From contig OX387202.1 of NCBI GenBank assembly GCA_947561715.1, positions 20,659,001 through 20,723,000 on the forward strand: a stretch of 64,000 nucleotides of DNA, in the 5' to 3' direction. Numbering within the stretch: position 1 is the first letter of the stretch; every line of letters starts with the position of its first letter. Positions 32,751-45,600 of this stretch are shown here, piece after piece. The position numbers and the translations under genes were made by a program. Source of the DNA: Ascidia mentula (taxonomy: Eukaryota; Chordata; Ascidiacea; Phlebobranchia; Ascidiidae). A model generated the notes under the pieces. It was not told the origin of the DNA and did no database searches. It worked only from the letters and a program-made list of their open reading frames with translations.

Positions 32751-35714
32751 GGGTTCGTTGTGAAACCAAACGCGATCGAATATTTCAAGAACAGCAACCG
32801 CGATGCCCAGAAGATCGGGTCGATGGGACTCAACAGTCTCTGTGTTGTCACCTCACCGGACGAGAACGTCTTTGTAAGTCCCTGGTGTATGTAGGAGTAA
32901 AAGTGGGCTTTCGTGTGTTTACTAGAGATGAACACTTGTTAAATCGAACCTCGCTGTGAGATCCTGTATAGTTGGACGATTCCGTCTTACCATGTAAAAC
33001 ACGTAACACTTAAAATCATAAAACGAATGTAATAAAGTTTAATAATATGTATGTTGCCTACACAAAAAGCACTTGTTTAAACAGGATCAGTCTGGTATAA
33101 TACAAGGGAAATATACGTTGATTCCATTAAGCATGTGATTTTTTGTGTAATATTACTGAACATTGACCGGCAGCTGTAGTTTCGATCCACACTTTCTATA
33201 CTAGAAGTTACGCCACCTCTATTTCACTACAGACGCAGACAGGTTTGTTGGAGATTGTGGTGTACGGGAGGAAGCACACCCTCCGACTCAGCACGGAGGT
33301 AGAGGAAGACGCGAACATCTGGAGCAGTGAGATCCAGGCTATGATAGATGGACAACCTCTGATTATCACCAAAACAAAGATCCTAATGGACAAGATCAAG
33401 GTACAGAAGTGTAGAATTGAAACTGAGCTTGTTGCTTGGAGTAATCTGCTTACAGGGCAACTGCTTCGATCTAATATGTCGGTAATGTGTCTGGTGATAT
33501 CTTGCCACTTAGGTAGCCAGGCGAAAAGCTTCTTGCATTGAAATTACCTGCTTAAAAAACACATCAGGAAATATTATTACAATGTTGTTAACAAAACGAC
33601 TCTGCCCAAAGCATTTCATTATTTCACTTATATTTAGCATGTTGCCCATAGTGTATGAAAATATGACTAAAATTTGTGTATGTTGCAACAGCGTTCCGAT
33701 GACAATGAAAAGGAGATCGACTTAATCTATAAGAGGAACCCAATCTTCAGGCAATCAAGCGAACCTTTAAGATCCCCTTTGCTATCCCTTCCATACGAAC
33801 AGGTGACCCTGCAATTATTACAACTATCCGTCCCAGAATCCAATACTAACGCAAACTTATTAGTGCTGCAAGTATCCACGTGGTTGTCATAAAACCACGA
33901 TGACGTCAACATCATCTTACCCGAACTATCTGTGACGTAACATTGCTCATATTGTTGTGTTGCTAACGAACCAAGTTGATTTTTCCAAAAAAATTAAAAA
34001 ATTAATAGTTTCGCTACTTAGAAAAAAAAGGCATAGAAATCATAATCAACCGTTGTTCGCTCACAGGTGCCCTCTCGTGACGACCACTACACGTTGAGGG
34101 ACGAGGCTGTGAGGATTTTTAACGTCCTCCTTCAAATGGAAGAACGGACTTTCCAGAACATTGAGGAGGAAGCGAAATCACTCCAGGTAAAAATTGTTTT
34201 TAAATTTTGCTTTTTGATATTTCTCGAATTCCCGCCTGTAATTGAGTTTCCTCCCCTATATATTTGCACATGTTATGACGTTTGTCAGGTAATTGTGGAT
34301 CTTTCTTTGCAATGAGTGAGGAATGATGTTCACAGATCACATATTATATCAAAGTTTTAAAGTACTTGAAGTCAATAAGCATTCAAAACAGACAATCAAA
34401 AAGCATTGCGACACCGTCCAGCCAACAAACCATATATCTGTTCGTTCCAGGCGATGATGCGAGTGTGCCACGGCTCCAAGCTATTCCAGGACGAGCTTTA
34501 TCTCCAATTAATCAAACAAACCGCCATCTACACCCTCCAACTCACCACAGACGAGCAAATGTGTGACCAGCTTCATGTGACGTCATGTCCGCATTACTGG
34601 CATCTCATAGCTTGTATGTGTTGCGCGTACCACCCATCATGTCCCGTGCTGTCTTACCTGAAGCTGCATCTAAAGAGGTATGACGTCACCAAGTGTGTAA
34701 ATAACTTCGTTATCCAATGTAGAGTTCGCGGAACCCTTAACACAAACGGTTTACTAAATTTGGGGTTCTTGGTTAAGTTAAACAATATTTTAAGGTTTCG
34801 CAGACGAAAAGTTTGTGAATATCTGGTCTGAGCGCTAATTCTAAAACATCTCTAACCCCACTTTTGTTGGTATACCAGAATTTATTGCTTGCCTCAATGC
34901 TTTGTATTCCCAGTAAAGTTGAAACAAAATGCTCGTTTAATGAGAGATAAACCAAGAAATATCTTAAACCTTCACGTCCACCGACGATTTTGCCGGGCCA
35001 AACTGGTGGGGCGTGCGCCACTGAGAAGCACTTGCTACTAAGCAGTAGTTTTGCATTACAGCGGGTCGGGTTATCTTACCTCGCGCTGTTGACTGCACAC
35101 AAATGTGCCATAAGATGCCTGGGAATCTGTACAGTAATGATTATTCGGGGATCCTTTTCACCGTTTGTTTATTAACATCCGTTATCAGGGTACAAGAGCG
35201 ATTTCCTGGTACTCTTGGTGGAGCTTATGCTAAGTTCGGTGAAAATGCTGGTCACTGTGATTAACTGCTATGGTGGCGCAACATGCGAAATCTACATTAA
35301 CTCTTTCACCACTGCTGGAAAGGCAAGTAGAGCATTGCTGCAAATTGTAATGTCGAACACTCGGAAGTATTTCTTGTATAATTTTGAATTGTATTTTCTT
35401 CTGATGATCTGGTTTTGTTGGTTGGTGGCAAACATGCTTCTTTTTCAATATTTGTTATTAAATTATGTTCTGCATTTTTATGTGTTCAGAAGCGTTTCGT
35501 TGTTTTAGTTACAAAATGTTTTTACTTTAAATTAGAGGAGATACTTTAGACAGTTTACGTCCAACTTTGGTGTTCAGGTTGTCCAGAAACTCCAGCATGG
35601 AATGAACGTGGAAGGGAATAAGAACACGTTCGCATTATTCGAACACAAGGGCGATGTTGACAGAGCGATTGAACCAAACACTTTCCTCGCTGATATCGTT
35701 GCAAAGTTCGAACA
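32751..35714 (+). pseudogene. MYO10: Partial MYO10 tail copy (copy B), broken
   Basis: Contains PH3-MyTH4-FERM-start exons: 32751-32873 (truncated at its 5' side), 33233-33400, 33692-33802, 34067-34186, 34451-34677, 35189-35322, 35578-35714. The first exon begins at the splice acceptor of an unrelated MYO10 neck exon (GTTTTCCCGCCATTATTCAG, identical at 40043), fused in frame to the PH exon to give GFVVKPNA. The FERM-start exon has lost 80 bases (those at 2526-2605 of copy A), which shifts the frame. The rest of FERM is missing. It ends upstream of an orphan MyTH4 exon copy and cannot make a normal tail. Confidence 0.88.
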
Positions 35715-35983
35715 GTAAGTTGCCGTTCGAACTTTTTTACTTGATTTGAGAAGTCTAGTTACAAATTCGTTGCAAGCAATTGGTCACACAGCTCAAAGAA
35801 GAAAATAAAAATATTATCGTACAAAGTACATTTCGTAAATATTTAAAATATTTGAATTTTTTATCAAACATAGAAACTTGGGGTGTTTCAAAATCATGTC
35901 GTTTGCATCTGACTACCAAATGTTTTTAATTGCTTCCCCGCCAACATAAAATTTAACTCTTTCTCATGTAACGCGAAACATTC

Positions 35984-36303
35984 TATTACAATGTTGTTAA
36001 CAAAACGACTCTGCCCAAAGCATTTCATTCTTTCACTTATATTTAGCATGTTGGCCATAGTGTATGAAAATATGACTAAAAATTGTGTATGTTGCAACAG
36101 CGTTCAGATGACAATGAAAAGGAGATCGACTTAATCTACAAAAGGAACCCAATCTTCAGGCAATCAAGCGAGCCTTTAAGATCCCCTTTGCTATCCCTTG
36201 CATACGAACAGGTAACCCTGCAATTATTACAACTGTCCGTCCCAGAATCCAATACTAACGCAAACTTATCAGTGCTGCAAGTATCCACGTGGTTGTCATA
36301 AAA
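35984..36303 (+). repeat. Orphan duplicate of the MyTH4 first exon and its flanks
   Basis: The sequence jumps from FERM intron sequence (matching about 3210-3235) back to the intron before MyTH4 (matching about 847), repeating the exon [20 protein letters not shown] (36101-36211). Unrelated sequence follows from 36303. It is a rearrangement scar between copy B and the motor exons. Confidence 0.88.
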
Positions 36304-36667
36304 CGGGAAACGATTTTTCTTTTTAGCTCGGCACTTGTGGTGTTGTGTAAACAAACTGTCCAAATGTTTATGTAAATCTGTCTTGCGTCATTAAAGCTTT
36401 GAACAGTCCTGACCCGTGTTACTCAGCACTTGCGGATCTACGTAAGCATGAGTCAGCAATTCGTTCCCACAGTCACGCGTCAACATTTGAACAAGAATAA
36501 ATATCATATTCAGCTCAAACGCCAACGTTTTAAAGAGTTACACGTCTATATATTCATACTATGTTAATGAGAAGTTCCAAAAAATGCACACAATTTTCTT
36601 TGTATTACATCCTGTGCAACTATAGTCGAACCCATGAAATACTATATTCCTTGTCTCTGATTGGCAG

Positions 36668-39600
36668 GCCTGCGACTCACGTGACTCCCTTTCTATGGCG
36701 CTCTACTCCCAATTATTCCGTTGGATAATCTCGAAGGTGAATCACCGCATCAAGGGGCCGGACGACTTCCATTTCATCGGAATTCTCGATATTTTCGGTT
36801 TTGAGAACTTCTCGGTAACGAAGTTGCTTTGATTGTATGAAGAAAAAGTCCTTGTATAAAATGTTTTTATTGCAACCGAAGTTACGTCTGCCATCCGGCG
36901 AGGGTTGCCACAAGAACAGTTCCTTTAAACTAACAATACATGTCAGCTAGAGTTACACTGCAGTTGCTATAATTGCTCAAAAACCAGCAGCGTTTCTATC
37001 AATGTTGATTAAAGTCGAAATTACAAACGTTTTTTTTACATTTTTGAAGCCCAGAAACGTGGACATATAAGTTTGTTTTGCTAAAGGGTTGCTTGGTTAC
37101 AGTTATTTCTAATTCAAGATATACATTATTTGTTCTTGTTGCATCAATGTTTTGTGTGAGAAAGTACTGAAATCTTTGCAATCATTCAGTCACCTTCTAT
37201 CGCCGGGTCTACACGTGTTGTTTTCAGGTGAATCGTTTCGAGCAATTCTGCATCAACTTTGCAAACGAAAAACTACAGGAATTTTTTAACCGGCACATTT
37301 TCAGCTTGGAACAAATCGAATACAACAAGTGAGTCTTCGTAAAACATCACTTACTGCATTGGACAGCACAAATTAATGCAACAAAAAATGGAAACCATGC
37401 AATCTTCCCATTCCCCTCCACTTGTTATTTAGATTAATTAAGGACCTAAAAAACCTTTTCTGTATTTTTTTTTTTCTACATTTTTCACTTTTTCGCCTGT
37501 ATTTTATATCTTCGGTCGTGGTAATATCTGTGGGGAATAACCTTTCGCTTTATCTTAACATACCACGTTGGGACTCGAACCCATGCTATCCTGCACACGA
37601 ACCCTAGTAAATTTGTTAACTTATTTGTGTTTTTTTTGTGATTTCAATCCCAACCATTTTATAATCGTTTTTAACTACACCGGGATTCGAACCCAGGATA
37701 TCCTGGCCATGAATCCCGATCAGGTTCCTACTGGTATATGAGTCGGGCGCTTGACCAATGTTGCCACCATTTCACAATCTTCCACTTTACAGGGAAGGTA
37801 TAGACTGGTGCGACGTCCAGTGGTCAGATAACAGTGAGTGTCTCGACCTGGTGGAGAAAAACCTCGGTTTGATGTCACTTATTAACGAGGAGAGTAGATT
37901 TCCGAAAGGAACGGACAAATCCCTGCTGCAGAAACTCCACAACCAACATGCGGTAAGTAAAAACATATTATTCACCCTACTTTGTTACGTCACAACTTCC
38001 TCAACAATAAAGAACTAGTGTCCGCTTTGTTACGTCACAACTTTAACTCTGTTTTTTTTCGCAGAAAAATCCCTTCTATGTGAAACCTCGAGTGACTGGA
38101 AACCAGTTCGGGATTCGACATTACGCTGGGGAGGTAAGGGTTGAGGCTGGGTTGAGGTTGGGTTGAGGCTGGGTTGAAGTTGAAGTTGGATTAAGGCTAG
38201 GTTGAGATTGGGTATTCCCAAACCATTTTGCTTTATGCGTTCGTGGGTGATGGCTAACTTAATATTGCAGGTTCTCTACAATATCGATGGCTTCCTGGAG
38301 AAAAACCGCGATACATTTCGTGATGATTTACTCGGCTTGTTGAAGGATTCCAGGTATATATTTTAACTAATTTAATTATCTAAAAAAAACTCGTGACATT
38401 ATTTTTCATAGCTGTGATCTTATCTACGACATGTTTGAGAAAGTTCGGGGAACTTCGGAAGACTCCGGGAAAGGTCGGAAAAAGCAGTCAGCCGTAACAG
38501 CAAGTGGCCACTTTAAAGTAAGTTCTCTTTCTACAGTTGAAGTTAATTTGGATTTTCCATACATTTAACAATTTGACAGAAATCCCTCCACGCTTTAATG
38601 GAAAGACTTTCATCTGCAAGTCCGTTCTTCGTGAGATGCGTGAAACCAAATGTGGAGAAGGTGATTACTTGTAAAATGTTCACAATGTATAAAATGCATA
38701 TGTGGGTACCTAGTTACATAAATAATTAACTGTTGTTATTTTTCCTGTGTTGCGCAGGAACAAGGAAATTTAATGCACATAATATACGCAAATAAACATA
38801 AATATTAACAATCACAATCCCGTTCAAAAGCAACAAAAATATCAGCAGAAGTCGCCGCGATCAGAAAGTTTGTAACAAACTTTATTCACCACTAGGTGGC
38901 GGAGAACTTCAACCCCGGGGTCGTTCTAAACCAACTTCGTTATTCGGGAATGTTGGAAACTGTGAGAGTGAGGAAGGCTGGCTTTCCGGTCAGGCGGTTG
39001 TACAAAGACTTTCTTGACAGGTGGGTCACGTGACTATCTAGAACTGGTCTGTGATCCAGGTCTGTGATTGGTTGTTGCTTTCACGCGACATGGATCTAGT
39101 AATAACTAAAAATTCATGTGAATTTCCTCCACTTTCGACCATTTAAAATGTGCATGTTGGACCACAAATCATGCATTAAGTCACACCAGTCTCTGTCGCT
39201 TAACTGCTAAATGTTTTGACCATTAAGATACGGAATGATTTGCGCTCTGTCGTCATCCAACGAACCACGTGATCACAGCAAGGAAGTTTTGAACTTGGTT
39301 GACCCCGAAGGGACGAATTGGAGACTCGGAAATACAAAGGTGGGATTTGAACAAGATCCATTCTTCACAGGTGTAAAGTATTTGCCGTCTTGGTTTAAGT
39401 CGCGAACTGCTGGCAGATCTTTCACTCAAGGGTCTTATGCGAAAACCCTGCGTAACCGCGCAATTGCCTCGAACAATGTTTACATTCTGTGTTATTTTTA
39501 TTGATAAGAAATAATGACGTAACGTTGGATGTTTTAACTCTGCAGGCGTTCATGAAGGTATTCTCGAACAAAAGTTGGAAAAGGCGCGATTTGAAAAGGT

Positions 39601-42600
39601 GTCACGTGCCGCTGTTATCATCCAATCAGTGATGAGAGCTGTAGCGGCGCGAAAATACTTTCTTCGCCTGAAGAAGAACATCGTACACACACAACGATTC
39701 GTGCGAGTAAGCAATTTGTATGATTTCTGTGGGTTCAAGTATCGCGATCGAATGCATGCCAATATTATGGAACAACAACGACACCAAGTGGCGTAAAATA
39801 TTACTTGGCCTAACGCGAAACACAGTGAGGTTTTTTTAATTGTCTGGGAGTCCCCAAAGTAAAAGAAGTAAATACCAACGTTTCTTACTATGGTTAACGT
39901 TATCAATTTATTTGTTCTGTTCTCGTATGCCTGTCGCACAAAAAGTTTACAGACAAATTCAGTGCCTTCATATCTTTTGTGAAACCCTAGTTTTTTGGGG
40001 GTCTGCATAAAAACTTGTTTATTATTTTCCCGCCATTATTCAGGGGTTTGTTGCGCGGAGGAAGTTCAAACGAGTTCACAAGGCGATCATCACAATGCAG
40101 AAATTCGAGAGAGGAAGGAAAGCAAGAAAATTATTCAAACTTCTTCTCGCAGAAAAACGAGAGAGGGAGAGAAAAAGGGCGGAGGCGACGATCGTCTTCC
40201 AGAAATACACGAGAGGGCGGGCAGCCCGGAAGATGTTTAAGGTAGGATGTTGCTGTTTTTGGATGGTTTCAATACATAAATTGTTGGTAGTTTAATACAG
40301 GAGTACACAACCCATGTGTGTCATATTAGTTGTCACATGCCAAACATTTGCGTGACCTCTTTTCAGTGATTGATGCTTGCTGGCAAGGAAACTTGACGCA
40401 ACATTGTTGGACAAACATACTATCAATAAACACACTTGGAGTTTACGATTTTCTACTTAAAATACTAAATACACCCAAAGCACTGTCACTTTGTGTAAAA
40501 AGTCATTGTGTGCATTTGATGATACGATTTCCATGGCAACCTTTATGTTTACACCTTCCCATTGTTTAGATCCTGCTTGAGAAACACAGACAACTCAAGG
40601 CTCTTAAGGAACAAATGGAAAGGGAGAGGAAACAGAGGGAGGAACAGGTTTGTCCATCCCTTACTTTCCTTTTACCCGCTTTATAAATTTAAAGGTCACA
40701 ATAAGATTGTGTAAGAATCCTGGAACAGAACGGTTTCCTCCACTTTTATGAATTTCCACATAAATTGTTTGGCTAATATTTAAAGTTTGACTTTGTGTTT
40801 GCAATAAGTTTGTTGAGGTTTCAAAAGTTGGGCGAATTGTTCTCAAAAATTAGGTTTTTTGAATAAACTAAGACAAGAAAATGGTTTCTGTAGGCGCGCT
40901 TAGAACGGGAAAGACTCGCGAGGGAGGAAGAAGAAAAAAGGCGAAGAGAGAAACAGGAACAAGAGGTGGTAAAAAAAACCCTAAAATTTTGTGATTTCCT
41001 TGCATAGAAGGAAAAGTTACCTTTCCTGTGTTGATTGTTTGAAGAAACCCAGACACCAAATTGCTTTAAATCTCAACAATCTGATTCTTGCAGTGGAAAT
41101 ACTGCAAAGATTTATTTTAGCAATTGGTTGACATGTTTGTACAAGTAACACGAAAAGTGCAATACTTTCTGTGTGTAATCATTCCCACAATACTTGGTCA
41201 CTCTCTGATTATCTGGTAAAATTTCCCTTTTCCAGATGGCGAGAGAGGCTGAAATGGCCAGGGAAGCGACGGAGAACGGATTGGAGGAGGACGCTGAGGG
41301 TCTTCCTTCATCCCCACCGCCCCCACCTTGTGAAAAAATGTACAGCCCCCGCAAATCCATGGATGGCGAACACGTGGGTGCTTGTGTGTGCTACGTATAC
41401 GTTTTTGTGAAACAAATCTTGTTTTTTTTGAACAAAATACTTGCTTTTTGGGTTGGTTACTTTCTAACACTTGGAACTTTTAATTCAGTTGTTTCTTGGT
41501 TTCCGCCAGCAAGAGATTCAAATCATATTTCTATTGTAAAAAAACAACTCGCCTATCTCTTCGGGCAGGAATCGGCTCTTGCGTCACTCGACGCCGTCAT
41601 AGATTCCGCTGACGTAGACAGTGCTTACTCAACCGTAAACAAGAGGATGCTCTCATCCGGTGGAGAGGAGGAGCTTGATGATGCGGAACGGGAGGAGATG
41701 GAGAGGATCTTCCAACTTGAACTTGAGATCGCGCAGATGCATCGACGAAGCGAGGCCAGGGAGAGTCTTGCGCTGGAAGTGGTGAGAATAAGTGTTGTGA
41801 TGTCATAATATGATTCAGAATACTGGAAGGTATTTAAGAACAATCTAAGTTGGCAAAAAAATAATCTGGTATTTTTACAAAAAAAGAATTTTTGTTTGTT
41901 TTGCTGACTCTAATAATTTTTAATCAGGATCAACCTGAAGCAACCGATGAATTTGTAACGAACGTGGGTGAGGAATATTACCCCGACGAGAAGGCAGACG
42001 AAAACAGAGGAATGGACATTCTACAGGTTACAAATATAAGTTGTTTGCGTGCAAACAACACTGTGAATGTTACTAGGATTTTATTTTGTCCATACTAACA
42101 ATTCAATCCGCCTCAATTGCCTAATGGTGGTTGCTATTTTTAAATTCACTAACAAATGATTTTACGTAACCCGAGATCATTCTTATCAGTTGTAATTCCG
42201 ATAATCAATCCGATGACGTCATCCTCGTGACGTAGCAAGTCAGCTTGTATTAGGTCTGAAATCATCTTAAAATAATTTACTGTTTAAATTATAATTGGTC
42301 TATAGTTTAATGGCGTTTACTGATTGATTTTGAATTGCCCCCGAGTGCGTAATATTGTGATTTATGCAACGCATAAGCGAGTTACTCGCAACCACAAAGC
42401 AAAGTTCGGAGTGCTGGTGATACTATGGACAAAAAAGACGATTTTTTTAAACATTTTGTTGCTCCAGGATTTGGGTTTTGAAGATTTTGAAAGCCAAGTG
42501 GACGCAATGATGCATAACACATCGTATGACGTCGATCAAATGAATGTACGATATTTGTTTTTGTTTTAAGCTGATTTGCACGTTGTTTTGTAACAGTTAC

Positions 42601-45600
42601 CTGAGTGGCGACGAGTCACATTGTAAGTTTCCGAGACGGGGAAGAGGTTGTGGTTATATTGTTTATGTTTGCAGGGAAGTATTCTTGCACTGGGTGACAA
42701 TTAGTAAACAACAATATGGCAGTCGTTTTATTTATGCTAAGAGCAAACGATTTGATATTATTTTATTAACACGTAACTCTGCAGTTGCCCGTGTGCGTTT
42801 TTCTTTTGCTACAAACAGACCAGGGTTTTGATTCTTGATTATTTAAAGTTAATCTTTATCGTTTCTCAACTAACAACAAGTGTAAAAGGTTAATTTCAAC
42901 CTTACATGGAAAAAGTTAGTAAACAAATATTTCCCCGACCCACAGAACACACAGGATGGAATTGTTCCAGATGACGAGGAGAATTACGAAGCGGAAGACA
43001 TTAAAACGTCTGATATGGACGACGGTAAGTGTTTAAACGCTTTGTTTTAAAATTTCGCAGTTTTGACACGGGGTGCTATTACTTCTATGGCAAAGTAGTG
43101 ACGACATCATGTGATTTGTCGTGACGTCATCAATGTTTTTGTATTGAAATGATGCATGGGGGTTGAACTATTGCTGGTGTTTTCAATCAAACTTGTTGAT
43201 AATTAAACATTATTCATGGGTGTTTACCCACTATAGAGAGTTATTACACTGATTCGTCGTTTGATGACGTCGATGATGACGACATGAGTGACGATGGAAC
43301 GTCCACTAGTGGCGGTATGGAGGTCGCAGAGAAGTGGAGTCCCAACGTATACTTTCATTCCTACCTCGACGTGAAGGTTAGACGGAATAATATGTTGGAC
43401 TGAGATTTCCACCTTCGTGGTTCCCAGTCTTCACAACTCGCATTCGTCCAATATGTTCTCACGGCGCACTGAAATTTCGTGACGTTTTAAGGATGTAATA
43501 GTAATACAGTTGTTGATATTGATCAGTTCGCTTGTTACGTATCACATTGATCAGTGCAACAACTAAATGGCTCAGTTTGTTATGGAAATAAAATTCACCT
43601 CCACGTAAGTTGGCCAACAACATTTAAGCAAAAAACTTGCAAACGTCACACCAACCTCTGCCACTGTGAAGATTGGTTGATATTTGAAAACACATCATTG
43701 CACAACCTTACAACCTGTTATAGGGTGGCCTCATGAGCCAGTGGAAGAGACGGTGGTGCGTCCTGAGTAACAGCACTTTCATGATCTTCAGAAGCAAACA
43801 GGATAGTTTAAAGTGCGGCTGGCTGTTTAAGAAAGCTGACAGTGGCAAAGGAACTCTGAGAGGAACTCTCCCAAGGAAGAATTGGCAGAAAAGGTTGGTG
43901 GTCGGCGATGTATTTCATATTATATTTCCGTTGTTAGTTCTACGTAGCAGTTGTAAGTTACACGAAGCTTGAACACTAAACAAGGTACAACAACAAAACA
44001 CTAAACAAGGTACAATAACAAATAACCAAATCCAGATGGTTCACGCTGCGCAACCAGGAGTTGAAGTTTTACGATAACGACGAAGAGAACGCCAAGTGTC
44101 GGGGGACGATCGACCTCAGTCAAATCTCCGACGTAACTGACGTCACAGAGAAAGAGAATGGCATTGACATCATTATGACGTCATCAAAAGTGCACCACCT
44201 TTCGGCGGAATCGAGCGAGGAGGCGGGGGAATGGTACAGGTGAGTTTAAACCAGAATCGCCAACGTTTGGGAAAAAGTCTTTGGATGCAGTGCGGACTTT
44301 CACTGAAAATACTGTGAAATGTTATTGAGTGGAACTTTTTTTCCGCAGCATGTTGATGAAGATTGTATCGAGCACGGAGAAAGAGATAGCAAACATGGAA
44401 AGCGAGTTCGCGAACCCGAAGAACGCTCTGATGACGGTCGACGGTCAAACCGTTACCCAGGCAACCGCAATATCTGTGTCAGGTGACTCTCGTGTATTTT
44501 AGCAAGTTGTCAGTTTCTCTTGAGGGAGAGGACGTTACAATATAAATAGGCTTTAGGGGTTCTGGCACTGATTTTAATCTCAGGAATCGGATACATTATG
44601 GATGCTTCATTAGAACCAATTACTCCTATCGTGGCATCGTGGCGACAAGATGTGAATAATATTAAGTGGTTTGTGACTGCAGGAAAGTCGAACACGTTCA
44701 CTGTGACGACATCGCAACGTGTTTACACATTCGCGAGTGATTCGGGGGAGGAAATGCATCACTGGATCACTTTACTCAATGAGAGCAAGAACACAGCAAG
44801 TTCAGGCGACTCGGTACGTGTTAAACAGACAGAAACCAAACCCCATTTGACTTCAGGTTTTTAAATGATTGCTTCACAATTGGTCACACATCGAAACGAC
44901 AAAGTGTGTTTTTAGAAAAATTACACAATAAGTTTTGTCAAGAAAATAAAAGTCAGTAACACTTTCTTTTATAACTAATGTCGTATTTTTTCTTTGTGGT
45001 AAGAGAACTCTTCAGGCTCGCCCACAATCTAAAATATTGTTGAAACACTTTCAGGCTGGCCAGGATTCTTTCATGCAGCAAGGTTGGTTGCTTAAAACAT
45101 CTTACGAGAAGCAGAAAGTGAGTCACCAACGTCGGTGGTTCGTTCTGAAACCAAACGCGATCAAATATTTCAAGAACAGCAACCGCGATGCCCAGAAGAT
45201 CGGGTCGATGGGACTCAACAGTCTCTGTGTTGTCACCTCACCGGACGAGAACGTCTTTGTAAGTCCCTGGTGTATGTAGGAGTAAAAGTGAGCTTTCGTG
45301 TGTTTACTAGAGATGAACACTTGTTAATCGAACCTCGCTGTGAGATCCTGTATAGCTGGACGATTCCGTCTTACCATGTAAAACACGTAACAATTAAAAT
45401 CATAAAACGAATGTAATAAAGTTTAATAATATGTATGTTGCCTACACAAAAAGCACTTGTTTAAACAGGATCAGTCTGGTATAACACAAGGGAAATATAC
45501 GTTGATCCCTTTAAGCATGTGATTTTTTGTGTAATATTACTGAACATTGACCGTCAGCTGTAGTTTCGATCCACACTTTCTACACTAGAAGTTACGCCAC

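Noticed and set aside
39995-40245. Overlapping frames over the IQ exon
   Set aside because: They are shadows of the myosin neck exon 40044-40241 in other frames.
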